Shown: positions 23,688 through 33,247, counted from the first letter of the stretch. The stretch is 64,000 bases of DNA from Runella aurantiaca (GCF_003339505.1 NZ_QPIW01000033.1:16615-80614); one strand, 5' to 3'. Notes: generated from the sequence alone by a model not told the origin. Program-made: numbers and translations.

Positions 23688-26303
23688 TTACTGCATTTGC
23701 ATTCCTTCCATCGAAGAGGGGTTATTGTTTTTCTTAAACAAATTCATGTCCATTTTTCCAAAACGAATCGAGAGATTCAACTTGATAATTTGAGGATTGG
23801 TGAGGCGATAATACGTTTGTGAAAAGCCCTCTCCAGAAGACACTTGTCTATTTCCTCTCGTTCTCAAAATATCATTGACCGAAAGCGTCAGCGATGCCAA
23901 ATCCTGCTTCAAGAAGGTTTTCTTAATGGCCAAATCTACTCCGTAGAATGGCTCAATGTAGCCTTGCGATGAACTTTGGGCCTGCATCATAGGGCCCCCA
24001 CCAAAACCCTGATTCTGAGTCACGGGCAAATTGGTTTTGCCTTGATAATCGCCCGACAACTGAATCACCCATTTCTTCGGAAGATTAAAGTTGTTGTTCA
24101 ATTTTCCAAATACCGTCCAAAGCGCATCCGTTGCTACGCTTTTGTCCACATTATCGGTGTTAATTTTTGAGTTGTAAAAGTTGACGTTGGCCGTAAAATC
24201 CCACCACTTTTTCAACTTATTGGTGTAAGTAAACTCTGTTCCGTAATTGATACTCGAATTGGCATTAATATAGGTATTGATGAGGTCGAGTTTGCCACTA
24301 ATAGGGTTTATTTCCTGATTCAAATACCTCGTAATCAGATTGTTGGTGTGCTTGTAGTAAGCCGATGCCAAAAAAGTAGCCGAGCCTTTTGATTTGCTGT
24401 ACGAAACCTCACCAGAAGTGGTAAACTCAGGCACCAAGTTGGCATTGCCGCGCGTGATATTGAGGCTATCGCTGTAATCAAGAAACGGAATCAACTGAAA
24501 GAAATTCGGGCGATTGACTCTTCTGGTGATGCTGAATTGAATTTGGTCGGTCTTTGACAAATTTTTGCTGATAAACACTGAAGGAAATAAACTCACGGGA
24601 AAGCTATTGCTGAATTTTTCTCCAGTATTCAGGAGTTTGCCGTCGTAGGCCGAACTTTCCGCCCGCAAGCCTACTTTGTAGGAAAACAACTTTTTGGCTT
24701 TGCCCGATACCGATACGTAAGCCGCATACACATTGTTTTTACTTTCGAAATTGACCGAGGCCGACGAAATGTTTTTATATACCTCTGAACCAATGGCTTT
24801 GAGCGAGTTGTTGTTGATATTTTGGAGGTTGTTGATTTGTGCTCTCACGCCCGTTTCAAGTGTCATCTCATTTTTGAACGGCTTCACATAATCAGTTTGG
24901 AAAGTCATAAACTGGTTGCTGCCCGAACCCACATTTTTCTGAATTTGCGTCCCCGTAATCTGATTCGATTGGTTGTAATAATGGGTCGTATAGATACCAT
25001 TGCCCGCGTTTTCTCCGCCGAAATAGTTAAAATCTGCCGTCAATTCTTCGCCCGCGGTTGGAAAATTGTGTTTAAAACCTAACTGCATACCTACTGGCTT
25101 AAAGCTACGTTCCGACTGTGAGATTCGGTTGCTTACGGTGCTGTTCCCGCCCGACGTATTGGTAATCCAAATATCTTCTGAGGGGCGAAATTTACCCCCG
25201 GCCAATATGCCCGCCGCCGAGAGCGTTGTTCTATTGGAGACATTATAATCTACCCCCAAACGTCCAAAAGTCATCATCCCTTTCGTTTTGCTGTGAATAT
25301 CCTGCTCCACCGAGCCGCTTGCACCTCCTAAATTACTGGTACGCTCACTATTGCCTTCGGTGTTGTTTCTCATTCGCATATTCATCCCCATCAACGTAAC
25401 GCTCAATTTCTTCTGACGAACACTGATACTTCCCAGCACATTTGAGCCCCCAAAACGGTCTGCACCTACGTTGACCATACCATTGTACCCACTTTTTTTG
25501 TTTTTCTTCAAAATGATATTCAAGATACCCGCCATACTTCCCGAAGCGTCGTATTTGGCCGAAGGATTGGTAATTACTTCTACTTTTTCGATGGCATCGG
25601 CAGGGATTTGGTCAAGTGAAAGCGTCGTTGGACGACCGTCAATGAAGATAGTAGGGGCAGCATTACGCATTTTTACATTGCCGTCTATGTCAACTTGAAT
25701 AGCTGGGATATTTCGCATAATGTCCACCGCAGTCCCCCCTGCCGTAACGATGTTTTTTTCTACATTAAACGTCTTCTTGTCAATGTCCATTTCGAGCAAC
25801 GATTTCGTAGCGGTTACTGTCACTACATCCAATGTTTTGGTATCGCTTTCCAATTTCAGGTTACCCAAATCTTTCTCGAAACCCGCCATTATTTTTGCCA
25901 ACATGACGGGGTCAGGCTGTTGCCCTGCTTTGGGGGGTGTCATTTCGTCCATCTTGGGCATAGCAAACGCCACAGTCATCTCAAAATTTTTGTACCCTAC
26001 CGAACTGATTTTCAATTTTAACTTGCCCATAATCGGTACTTCAGGAAAGTTAAAATCTCCGTTTAGTTCCGAATTTTGCGCCTTGACCAACACATCTTTG
26101 TTTTGTTGGGTGGTGTTGTCAAAGACCGTTTTCAACAAAACGACCGAGGCAAACTCGACGGGCTTACCTTGCTCGTCAACAACCTTCCCGAATACCCGTC
26201 CTTCGGGTATTTTTGTGCCATTGGGTGCGCCACCTGCTGGCATCTGAGCTACACTTTTTACCGTAAAAATGGCTGCTAAAAAAATGACTATTAACCTTTT
26301 CAT
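23688..26303 (-). CDS. TonB-receptor-like outer-membrane beta-barrel protein (OMP_b-brl_3 type)
   Basis: Signal peptide (ends VKSVAQ), carboxypeptidase-regulatory-like domain (about 35-130, GRVFGKVVDEQGKPVEFASVVLLKTV), plug (about 155-255, LDVVTVTATKSLLEMDIDKKTFNVEKNIVTAGGTAVDIMRNIPAIQVDIDGNV) and a long barrel of the PF14905 type. The C-terminus FGKMDMNLFKKNNNPSSMEGMQMQ extends past the last strand in a Met/Gln-rich tail. Proteins of this type are common in Bacteroidota; ligand unknown. The start lies 127 bp from the LytTR response-regulator gene's stop, same strand; co-regulation by that pair is plausible. Confidence 0.9.
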   Translation of the reverse strand: MKRLIVIFLAAIFTVKSVAQMPAGGAPNGTKIPEGRVFGKVVDEQGKPVEFASVVLLKTVFDNTTQQNKDVLVKAQNSELNGDFNFPEVPIMGKLKLKISSVGYKNFEMTVAFAMPKMDEMTPPKAGQQPDPVMLAKIMAGFEKDLGNLKLESDTKTLDVVTVTATKSLLEMDIDKKTFNVEKNIVTAGGTAVDIMRNIPAIQVDIDGNVKMRNAAPTIFIDGRPTTLSLDQIPADAIEKVEVITNPSAKYDASGSMAGILNIILKKNKKSGYNGMVNVGADRFGGSNVLGSISVRQKKLSVTLMGMNMRMRNNTEGNSERTSNLGGASGSVEQDIHSKTKGMMTFGRLGVDYNVSNRTTLSAAGILAGGKFRPSEDIWITNTSGGNSTVSNRISQSERSFKPVGMQLGFKHNFPTAGEELTADFNYFGGENAGNGIYTTHYYNQSNQITGTQIQKNVGSGSNQFMTFQTDYVKPFKNEMTLETGVRAQINNLQNINNNSLKAIGSEVYKNISSASVNFESKNNVYAAYVSVSGKAKKLFSYKVGLRAESSAYDGKLLNTGEKFSNSFPVSLFPSVFISKNLSKTDQIQFSITRRVNRPNFFQLIPFLDYSDSLNITRGNANLVPEFTTSGEVSYSKSKGSATFLASAYYKHTNNLITRYLNQEINPISGKLDLINTYINANSSINYGTEFTYTNKLKKWWDFTANVNFYNSKINTDNVDKSVATDALWTVFGKLNNNFNLPKKWVIQLSGDYQGKTNLPVTQNQGFGGGPMMQAQSSSQGYIEPFYGVDLAIKKTFLKQDLASLTLSVNDILRTRGNRQVSSGEGFSQTYYRLTNPQIIKLNLSIRFGKMDMNLFKKNNNPSSMEGMQMQ

Positions 26304-26429
26304 CGTTTTCAGAATTTAATTTTTTCCAGAACTCGATGTAAAGGTGAAGAAGAAAATAAGCGGGCGCAATTATGTGTATATCAACGCATAGGAAGTGTAT
26401 ATCTACGAAAAACAGGAAGGCCCTCAGCC

Positions 26430-27131
26430 TCAAAGAAACGCACTGATTTTGTCAGCATACATTTTTCCAACGGGTAGTTCGATGCTTGAAAGCGACACTT
26501 TGGAGTGGTGAAATGCTACGATTTTTTGTTTGTTGATGATGTAAGAATTGTGGATTCGGGCAAAGTATTTTTCGGGAAGTTTTGCTTCCATGCCTCTGAG
26601 GTTGCTACGGGTCAGGAGAGGATGCACCCGATTGACCAGATAAATTTTTACGTAATCTTTCAGCCCTTCGATATAGACAATTTCCTCAAAAAGCAGCTTA
26701 ACTTTCTGATATTCGACGTTGATTACAAGGTAGTGTTCTTCCGAATCTTCTTTTAATTTCTCTCGTAGTCTCAACTGGTCTTCTACTTTTTTAAGGGCAG
26801 CGGCCAGTCGTTCTTTCCGGATGGGTTTCATCAAATAATCAACGGCATTGAGTTCAAACCCCTCTACGGCGTATTGATGATAGGCCGTAGTAAAAATAAC
26901 CAAAGGTGGGTTTTCTAAATTTCGGACAAACTGCGTACCGAGCATTTCGGGCATCTGAATGTCCGAAAATATCAAATCAACGTCCTGCTTTTGGAGAAAA
27001 TCAGGCACATCCACTGGACTATTGAATTTCTCAATGACCTCTACGTTGTCAAAATCCAGTAGATCGTCTTCGAGAATATTCAGTGCAAATGGCTCATCGT
27101 CAATTAAAATACATTTTATATTCATCAGCAC
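26430..27131 (-). CDS. LytTR-family response regulator
   Basis: Receiver domain 5-120 with acidic pocket D11/D12, phospho-acceptor D57 (IFSDIQMPEM) and the conserved Lys in KPIRKERL; C-terminal LytTR DNA-binding domain about 135-233 (YIEGLKDYVKIYL, YFARIHNSYIINKQKI). It follows the sensor kinase gene by 32 bp and forms an operon with it. The first ATG (27131) and a second two codons later (27125) are both possible. Target genes are unknown; the beta-barrel gene directly downstream is the first candidate. Confidence 0.93.
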   Translation of the reverse strand: MLMNIKCILIDDEPFALNILEDDLLDFDNVEVIEKFNSPVDVPDFLQKQDVDLIFSDIQMPEMLGTQFVRNLENPPLVIFTTAYHQYAVEGFELNAVDYLMKPIRKERLAAALKKVEDQLRLREKLKEDSEEHYLVINVEYQKVKLLFEEIVYIEGLKDYVKIYLVNRVHPLLTRSNLRGMEAKLPEKYFARIHNSYIINKQKIVAFHHSKVSLSSIELPVGKMYADKISAFL

Positions 27132-27163
27132 CCAAACCCCAAATGGGGCTTTATTTATAGGTT

Positions 27164-28210
27164 TTAATGTAATTCCAATCTTAGTTGAACTTCAAACTCC
27201 CCCTCTGACATATTGATGGTCAGTTCGTGCTTGTTAGGGTAGAGTAATTCCAGCCTCCTTTGGATATTCACTAGGCCAATACCCTCGTTTTGAACGGTTG
27301 TTTTCTTCAACAGAATTTTATTTTTTGAGTGAAAGAGAATACCACTCGGTAGTTTCCTAAACTCAAATCGAATGTCGGGCGCATTTTTGCTGTCAATGCC
27401 GTACTTGAAAGCATTTTCTACAAAATGAATAAATAAAAGTGGCTCAATTTGATAATGATTAATCCCGTCTTCTACCTTAAAAAAGACGTTGCCTGCTATC
27501 GGTAAGCGAAGGCTTTGCAGTTCAATATAGTTTTTGAGGTGTTCTATTTCTTTACTCAACGCCACCTTCGTATCTCCCACCTCATAAATGATATACCGCA
27601 GGATTTCAGAAAGTTTGAGGATAGACTCCTCCGATTGTTCGGATTTTTTACGGACAAGCCAACGAATATTATTAAGCGTATTGAACAGAAAATGGGGGCT
27701 TATCTGCAATTTGAGCATATTGAGTTCGGTGGCTGTTTTTTCAAGTTCAATCAAGCGGTTGAGGTTTTTCTGACGGGCCTGTTCGTCGTACAAAAACATC
27801 ATCGTACTCGTCAGCATACATAAAGAATAAATAAAGGTAGGGCCAACAAACACCCGAATAAAAAGGTTTTTTCTCTCTTCGAACTCTCTTATTTCTGCAA
27901 CAGGATCGAATTTTAGCATCAAATAACAAATGAAAATGTAAATACCCAGTCCTAAAAAGAGAAAAGCAATAAATGTTAGCCGTCTCTTCTCAAAAAAGTA
28001 CTTTGGGGCGATGTAGTAAAGATTCAGATAGAATGCTGTGGCAAAAAAAGTGATATTCAGAAAATGAGTTTTGACAAAATACACATTGACTTCTGAGGCT
28101 TTCTGGGGCTCATATAAATAGCCAATGAAAGGCAAAAACAAGAAAATAGCCCACGTGAGTATATGAGGTAAATAAGGCCTTATTATTTTCTTTATCATAC
28201 TGGTTTTCAA
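27164..28210 (-). CDS. LytS/YehU-type sensor histidine kinase
   Basis: About four transmembrane helices (19-32, 50-68, 78-98, 120-140), a short coiled coil (140-165), then the His_kinase domain (PF06580) with phospho-acceptor H173 in QISPHFLFNTLNNIRWL and an ATP-binding lid region (FVENAFKYGIDS; GIGLVNIQRRLELLY). No periplasmic sensor domain, so the membrane part itself probably senses. The first codons lie inside a roughly 100-bp segment that recurs at 30305-30405. Confidence 0.93.
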   Translation of the reverse strand: MKTSMIKKIIRPYLPHILTWAIFLFLPFIGYLYEPQKASEVNVYFVKTHFLNITFFATAFYLNLYYIAPKYFFEKRRLTFIAFLFLGLGIYIFICYLMLKFDPVAEIREFEERKNLFIRVFVGPTFIYSLCMLTSTMMFLYDEQARQKNLNRLIELEKTATELNMLKLQISPHFLFNTLNNIRWLVRKKSEQSEESILKLSEILRYIIYEVGDTKVALSKEIEHLKNYIELQSLRLPIAGNVFFKVEDGINHYQIEPLLFIHFVENAFKYGIDSKNAPDIRFEFRKLPSGILFHSKNKILLKKTTVQNEGIGLVNIQRRLELLYPNKHELTINMSEGEFEVQLRLELH

Positions 28211-28300
28211 TAAAAAACAATAATAATCAATTGCGTTATCATTCTAAAATTGGGGCATAAACAAAAATTAGTTGTGCAGAAATGCAGCTGCACCACTCCC
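28197..28300. repeat. Promoter-region repeat, copy A (upstream of the sensor kinase)
   Basis: Covers the first codons of the kinase gene and about 90 bp upstream. It aligns with 30305-30405 over its length, mostly by substitutions. Two dyads are kept in both copies: CAATAATAA..TTATcATT and GTGCAG..CTGCAC, with paired changes in copy B. Confidence 0.75.
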
Positions 28301-28359
28301 AATGATTAAGGAAATACACTCCTCTATCACCCCAAAAACATAGCCGCCTGAACCCCGCG

Positions 28360-28475
28360 ACACAATCACCACATTACTGGCTTGGCAGCATGCGGCGGGT
28401 TCTAAAAGTGCTGAAGCAGTAGGCTTTGCGCCCACACACCATATGAAGACAATACAAGCACAAAAGTTTCTTTTT
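28360..28475 (-). pseudogene. N-terminal remnant of a second GH106-like gene
   Basis: Minus-strand reading gives a signal-peptide-like VLSSYGVWAQ, then LLLQHF-stop-NPPHAAKPVMW-stop-L, matching the N-terminal NPPHAAKLVVWWH of the pseudogene at 23.4 kb. Two stops lie within 13 codons and nothing follows. The rest of 28300-28574 holds no gene I can support. Confidence 0.7.
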
Positions 28476-28574
28476 TATAAGGATATTATCTGATTAACAA
28501 ACGATAAGGGGGACTAAACTTAAAGCAGGCTCAAAAAGGTATCAGAATTACGCCATTTGCTTACTAAATCAATT

Positions 28575-30188
28575 TCATTTTATCTCTTTGATTCTCAACG
28601 CCATGTAGGGGCGCAGAGGTAGCCTAACTTTTTTCAGGTCTTTGTCGAACAAACGATAATCCGTTTCGGGACCCGTTTCAAAAACAGTCGAAACAGCCTG
28701 TACGATCATATCCCAAGTGTCTATGATTTCGATGCTGAAACGCTTGCCAGCGGTCAGTTTCGGACCTTCTCCATTTTTAGCGGGGAGGTTAAACAACCAA
28801 AAATCATTGACTTCGCTGCCGAAATACACAAAATAATAGCCTTCGCCCGCGGAAGATGTGCGGTAATCGCGACTCACATCGCTCATCGACAGAGGCGAAG
28901 GGGCTTCTTCAAGTATTTTTCTTAGAAAGCCAAAACGCTTCCAACTTGTACCATTAAATTGGCCGCCTTTGGCCCAGAAAATAGTATCGGAGGCATCCTT
29001 GAACATGTACGACTCACCGTGCGTCACGTACGTACCCGCCATCGCGCCTACCCACGCCAAGTGGGTCATCTCCTCAGGACTGTACCGCCCCCAGCGCGAT
29101 TTTAAGTTTCCTTCATACCCCACCTCGTCTAGTACAATGGGTTTGTGATACACATTGCGCAGGGTCGACACGCCGCCCGAGTGCCGAAGCGGAGCATCAT
29201 CCTGAATACTTGCGTGGGTAAACGTTGGCTTCCAGTAGTCATAATAGGTAGCCGTAGAGCCATGAATAGAACACAAATGACGGTACGGATCTGACTCCAC
29301 CACGGCTTGGGTAAGGGCATCCCAATCGGCGACGGTTTTGGATTTTACATAATCCCACTCGTTGGCCAATGACCACCAAACATTCCGAAAAGACCCCAAT
29401 CGTGCCGTCAAGTATTTGATATACTGCACATTGACCTCATGAGGCATGGCATCAAACCCCCAACGCCCTTTATCATAAGGATGAAACAAAATCAAATCGG
29501 CTTCAATGCCCAGTCGGTTGAGGTCGTCGATGCGTTTTTCGAGGTGTTGAAAAAAGGCGGGATTAAACTGCGTAAAATCCCACACGTTGAGCACATTCCC
29601 TTTTTCGTCCTTTTTCACTTCACGCACGACAAAAGGATATAGTTCGGGCTCTTCTTTCACCAATTCGTAATTTTTGGGAAAAACGCACATTCGAATCTTG
29701 TTAAATCCTGCGTTTTGAAGCGAACGAAGGGTTTGTTCTTGCAACCCCTGCCCCATGTGGGTCCACGCGTAGGCGGTCGTGCCCAACGGATAATACCGCG
29801 TGCCGTCGGCGTACTTAAAATGATGCACATCGCTCACTTTGACGGGTCCACGGTTGTTACCAGTTGCATTGACGCATTCGAACGAGCCTTTTTTGTTGTT
29901 GAGTTCTTTTTTGTTGCTGGAAGTTGTAAATGTCCAAGTGCCCGTTTGGGTGGGCATACACCTGACTTTAAAACGGTTGTTGCCGTCATAAAACCCCGCT
30001 ACCGTAAAAGTAGTATCGGGGCCCACAAATCGGGCGGAAAGTTGCACCTCACGGAAAAGATTTCCGCCCGATGCGTACGACCACTCTGCTTCAAACCTAG
30101 CCCAACGTTCAACTTTAGGCTGTGCATACACCACCGCACTGACCGAAAAAGAGAGGCAAAAAACAACTTTCCGAAGTATCGTATTCAT
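28575..30188 (-). CDS. Exported DUF5060/DUF4038-type glycoside hydrolase
   Basis: Signal peptide (ends VVYAQ); N-terminal beta-sandwich DUF5060-like domain (about 25-110, VERWARFEAEWS...GFYDGNNRFKVRCMPTQTGTWTF); TIM barrel (about 120-430) with acid/base candidate E277 (SLANEWD) and nucleophile candidate E355 (IVLDEVGYEG); C-terminal beta domain (about 450-537, DUF5605-like). This architecture belongs to clan-A-like glycosidases of Bacteroidota; the substrate is not defined by sequence. A copied promoter segment and a GH78 remnant lie just upstream, so its expression signals may have been acquired by rearrangement. Confidence 0.85.
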   Translation of the reverse strand: MNTILRKVVFCLSFSVSAVVYAQPKVERWARFEAEWSYASGGNLFREVQLSARFVGPDTTFTVAGFYDGNNRFKVRCMPTQTGTWTFTTSSNKKELNNKKGSFECVNATGNNRGPVKVSDVHHFKYADGTRYYPLGTTAYAWTHMGQGLQEQTLRSLQNAGFNKIRMCVFPKNYELVKEEPELYPFVVREVKKDEKGNVLNVWDFTQFNPAFFQHLEKRIDDLNRLGIEADLILFHPYDKGRWGFDAMPHEVNVQYIKYLTARLGSFRNVWWSLANEWDYVKSKTVADWDALTQAVVESDPYRHLCSIHGSTATYYDYWKPTFTHASIQDDAPLRHSGGVSTLRNVYHKPIVLDEVGYEGNLKSRWGRYSPEEMTHLAWVGAMAGTYVTHGESYMFKDASDTIFWAKGGQFNGTSWKRFGFLRKILEEAPSPLSMSDVSRDYRTSSAGEGYYFVYFGSEVNDFWLFNLPAKNGEGPKLTAGKRFSIEIIDTWDMIVQAVSTVFETGPETDYRLFDKDLKKVRLPLRPYMALRIKEIK

Positions 30189-30216
30189 TAAACTTATTGG
30201 TATATACGTATACAGT

Positions 30217-30306
30217 TTATTTTATCTCAAATACATAACTTCCCGAAACCAATGGGATAATCACGCTTCCATTTTCTTGCTTCACGCCTTTCCATTGCGC
30301 AATGAT
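30217..30306 (-). pseudogene. C-terminal remnant of a GH78 rhamnosidase gene
   Basis: Thirty codons read QWKGVKQENGSVIIPLVSGSYVFEIK-stop and match the last residues of the intact GH78 protein at 33248-36868 (TWKGVKQENGSVIIPLVSGNYTFEIKE). It is joined without gap to repeat copy B, so 30305-30307 is a recombination junction. Confidence 0.85.
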
Positions 30307-30405
30307 ACTGGTTCTCAATAAAAAACAATAATAGTCAATTACGCTATTATTTTGAAATTGGGGCGTACACAAAAAAGATTTGTACAAATATACAGCTGTA
30401 CGACC
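30305..30405. repeat. Promoter-region repeat, copy B
   Basis: Diverged copy of 28197-28300 in the same orientation. It contains a minus-strand TATATTTG (-7 type) at 30392-30385, pointing towards the DUF5060 glycosidase gene, and dyads CAATAATAG..CTATTATT and GTACA..TGTAC. Confidence 0.7.
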
Positions 30406-30534
30406 CTAGGTCGAGGGAGGTATTTGTTATAAATATTTGCGGAGCAGTAGTTGATAAGTATCCCAATAGTATTGATTTTAAAATCCTCTTTTTATTTCCT
30501 AATTTGCTTGCTACTAGTACTTGAATCATTAGCT

Positions 30535-32202
30535 ATGCGATTCTTTGTTGTTTGTGTAAGTTTTTTATTGTCATTACCTCTGCTGGCCCAAAAACGCTTT
30601 CACTACCAGACCTCCGACGAATTGCAGTCTGTCGAATCCTTTGCTTACTACTGGGTCGACTCTTCTAAGGTGATGAATTTTAATCAAATACGCCAGTTAT
30701 CAGAAGAAGCTTTTGCTCCAAACACCAAAAATTTTCTCAATTTTGGCAATACTGAATACCCCATTTGGCTACGAATTGATGTTGAAAATCAATCAAATGA
30801 AGAACTGTACTTGATTCAAGAGTTGCATGATGTTCGGCTTTTAGATGTGTTTCTGATTGACACGAAAGATTCTGTTCGGTTGTGGCAGACGGGGGCAATG
30901 CGGCCTTTTGGTACTCATTTTCTAAAACGCAGCAATACTGTTTTTGACTTAGGAAAATCGCCCAAAAGAATTTACCTGCGCATTCAGAACACGAGCGTGT
31001 ATGTTCCGCTGAAAGTGGGCAACATTCAAGCCATTTCCAATTATTTACACAAATACGATTTGCTTTATGGCGGCATTTACGGCGTTTTATTGGCCCTTAT
31101 GTTTTACAACTTATTCGTTTTTTTGATCGTTCGAGACAAAGTTTTTCTGTATTATTTCTTCTACATTTTATCCTCTGGATATATCATTTTTAAAGCCGAC
31201 AACCATCACCAAGAATTTCTATTCAGCCAAATTTCCAATTTTAGTTCAGATATAAACTCTTCCTCTGTCATTACGCTGTTTTTTATTATCTTGTTTGCCA
31301 ATGCTTATCTGAGAATGAGGGAATTAGTTCCGAAATTCTTTTGGACATTGGTAATTTTGTGGAGTATATGCCTCCTATTGTTACCCTACGAATGGCTTCC
31401 CTACAAAGGCTGGGTAAACGACATTTTTCAACTACTTGTTATCTCCATCATGTTGGTACTTTTGGGCGCAAGTATCTATATCCATTTTTTGGGCTTCAAG
31501 CACGCAAGGTACTTTGTGTTAGCCTTTGGCTTCTACATTTATGGCGTTGTCAACGTCCTTTTGGGTTTTATGGGTATCGTGTCAATGAACAATTTACGAG
31601 CGGCTTACATCTATCAAATTTGCTCGGTTTTGGAGGCTTTATTCTTTGCTTTCGCAGTTGCCTACCGTTTCAATACCTATCGAAAAGAAGCAAAAGATGC
31701 CCAAGAAATTGCGTTGAAACGTTTGCAAGAACATGAGCAGCTGCTGCTTAAAAACAGTCAATTGCTGGCCGAAAAATTGCAAATTGAGCAGACTATCAAG
31801 ACCTATCACGACGACAAAGATTTGAACAAAATACTCCATAAAATCCAAATAGCGAGTCAGCCGATTAGGAAAATTTCCATTCCGACGATTGAGGGGATCA
31901 TTCTTTTCCCTGAGCAAGACATCAACCGTTTGGAAGCGATGGGAAGTTACTGCACAATTCATTTGACTGACCACAAAAAAATCACAACCTCAAAACCCAT
32001 GGCGCACTTTGAGCAGATGATTGATGAGACCCAGTTTATGCGCATTCACAAGTCGCATATCGTCAACCTAAACAATGTTACACGCTACATTCGGGGCGAA
32101 GGTGGCTGGGTAGAAATGAAAGACAAGGCCGAAGTGCCTGTATCAAGAAGGCTCAAAAACGAACTCTTGCAGCGCTTGACGATTGAATCGTCCGCCGTTT
32201 AG
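30535..32202 (+). CDS. 7TM-DISM membrane receptor with LytTR DNA-binding domain
   Basis: One-piece membrane-bound transcription regulator. ATG 30535 starts a signal peptide (LLSLPLLAQ); a TTG start at 30451 would add 28 hydrophobic residues and is less likely. Periplasmic 7TMR-DISMED2-type sensor (about 22-160), seven transmembrane helices (about 170-385), coiled coil (about 390-450) and C-terminal LytTR domain (about 460-550, INRLEAMGSYCTIHL, FMRIHKSHIVNLNNVTRY). DISM sensors commonly bind carbohydrates. It stands alone on the plus strand; its target is unknown. Confidence 0.9.
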   Translation: MRFFVVCVSFLLSLPLLAQKRFHYQTSDELQSVESFAYYWVDSSKVMNFNQIRQLSEEAFAPNTKNFLNFGNTEYPIWLRIDVENQSNEELYLIQELHDVRLLDVFLIDTKDSVRLWQTGAMRPFGTHFLKRSNTVFDLGKSPKRIYLRIQNTSVYVPLKVGNIQAISNYLHKYDLLYGGIYGVLLALMFYNLFVFLIVRDKVFLYYFFYILSSGYIIFKADNHHQEFLFSQISNFSSDINSSSVITLFFIILFANAYLRMRELVPKFFWTLVILWSICLLLLPYEWLPYKGWVNDIFQLLVISIMLVLLGASIYIHFLGFKHARYFVLAFGFYIYGVVNVLLGFMGIVSMNNLRAAYIYQICSVLEALFFAFAVAYRFNTYRKEAKDAQEIALKRLQEHEQLLLKNSQLLAEKLQIEQTIKTYHDDKDLNKILHKIQIASQPIRKISIPTIEGIILFPEQDINRLEAMGSYCTIHLTDHKKITTSKPMAHFEQMIDETQFMRIHKSHIVNLNNVTRYIRGEGGWVEMKDKAEVPVSRRLKNELLQRLTIESSAV

Positions 32203-32299
32203 AAAGTAGTTGCCGCAGTTCAGAAAGTAGAATTGCTTTGAGGGCATAGTATCGAATACATTTGGAGCGAATTGTATTTCACGCTAAAACCTCGAAACT

Positions 32300-32662
32300 A
32301 TGTCAAAATCGGCCAAAACAGTTCTTTTTTTCAGCTACTACCTTTTTCTTGTAGGACTTGAACTCACGTTTATCCCTAATGTCTTCACCAAAACTGCACA
32401 ATTACCCGAGGCCCACGAACCATACATCCGAGTAGTAGGAATTCTGGCCATTATTCTGGGTGTGTATTATTATCAATCTGCCAAACACGACCTCACTCCT
32501 TTCCTCAAAACCACCATTTTAGGCCGTTCGATTTATTTCTTGGGCGCAGTGGGGCTGGTCGTTTCACAAATTACCCCGCCTGTTTTTATTGCCTTCGGCC
32601 TGGTTGATTTGTTGGGGGCTATCTGGACTTGGCGAACGCTGAAAAGCGAAGGCAAAATGTAA
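32300..32662 (+). CDS. Small four-helix membrane protein, conserved hypothetical
   Basis: 120 aa with about four hydrophobic helices (8-25, 44-60, 73-90, 93-110) and no catalytic motif that I recognise. It resembles the small uncharacterised membrane proteins found beside NTF2-like genes in Bacteroidota. It lies 97 bp after the LytTR regulator and 48 bp before an NTF2-like gene; both probably form one transcript. Confidence 0.7.
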   Translation: MSKSAKTVLFFSYYLFLVGLELTFIPNVFTKTAQLPEAHEPYIRVVGILAIILGVYYYQSAKHDLTPFLKTTILGRSIYFLGAVGLVVSQITPPVFIAFGLVDLLGAIWTWRTLKSEGKM

Positions 32663-32710
32663 TTCTTTCCTCAAAAACAGTTTTCATTTAAAACAATCCC
32701 TTCAATTTCC

Positions 32711-33136
32711 ATGAAAAAAATCATCATTACCACGCTTTGTTTTTTTGCCATTTTACCCATGGCCTTCGCCCAAACGCAAGCCGAAAAACTCTTTCAGGCA
32801 AACGTAGAAGAATATCAGAAAAGCCCGATGAAAAACATTTTAGAGCGAGCCACCGATGATTACGTACTGATTTCGGGCAGTGGTTATATTGCCAATAAAG
32901 CGCAAATCGTTGCTTTATTTAAAAATGTAAGCCGAGTAGAAGTAAGTTTCAAAGACTTAAAAGTGCGTCAGTTTGGAAACACGGTCATTGCCACAGGCAG
33001 AGAACGTTCGGTAAGGCACTACAACGACGGTACGCCAGATTTGACCACCGATTATCTGTCGACCTACGTCTATGAAATCAAGGGAGATTATTTAGTTTCC
33101 CTAAGCGGACAGCATACCGTTCCTTCGGCAAAGTAG
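32711..33136 (+). CDS. Exported NTF2-like (SnoaL/DUF4440-type) protein
   Basis: Signal peptide 1-21 (ends AFAQ) and an NTF2-like fold (about 25-135; ATDDYVLISGSGYIANKAQIVALF, VIATGRERSVRHYNDG). Such domains bind or isomerise small molecules; the role here is unknown. Ends 32 bp before a strong bidirectional terminator. Confidence 0.82.
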   Translation: MKKIIITTLCFFAILPMAFAQTQAEKLFQANVEEYQKSPMKNILERATDDYVLISGSGYIANKAQIVALFKNVSRVEVSFKDLKVRQFGNTVIATGRERSVRHYNDGTPDLTTDYLSTYVYEIKGDYLVSLSGQHTVPSAK

Positions 33137-33168
33137 CTTTTTAAAAACGTTTGCTCAATACATAAAAA

Positions 33169-33205
33169 ACACCAGAGAATCAACGGTTATCATTCTCTGG
33201 TGTTC
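33169..33205. terminator. Bidirectional terminator, perfect 13-bp stem
   Basis: AACACCAGAGAAT / ATTCTCTGGTGTT with an 11-nt loop, between the convergent NTF2-like and GH78 genes; A-rich before and T-rich after, so it can work both ways. Confidence 0.85.
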
Positions 33206-33247
33206 ACTTTTTTCTCTGTTAATCTCTGTATAACCTTTATAGCAGCC

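Noticed and set aside
25720..26247. 175-aa plus-strand open frame
   Set aside because: Antisense to the beta-barrel receptor's plug region; composition is that of a complement of coding sequence.
28197..30405. Insertion sequence bounded by direct repeats
   Set aside because: No transposase, no terminal inverted repeats, and the repeats are promoter sequence; homologous rearrangement explains them better.
30451..30534. N-terminal extension of the 7TM-LytTR protein from a TTG start
   Set aside because: It would place a second hydrophobic stretch before a complete signal peptide; ATG 30535 is simpler.
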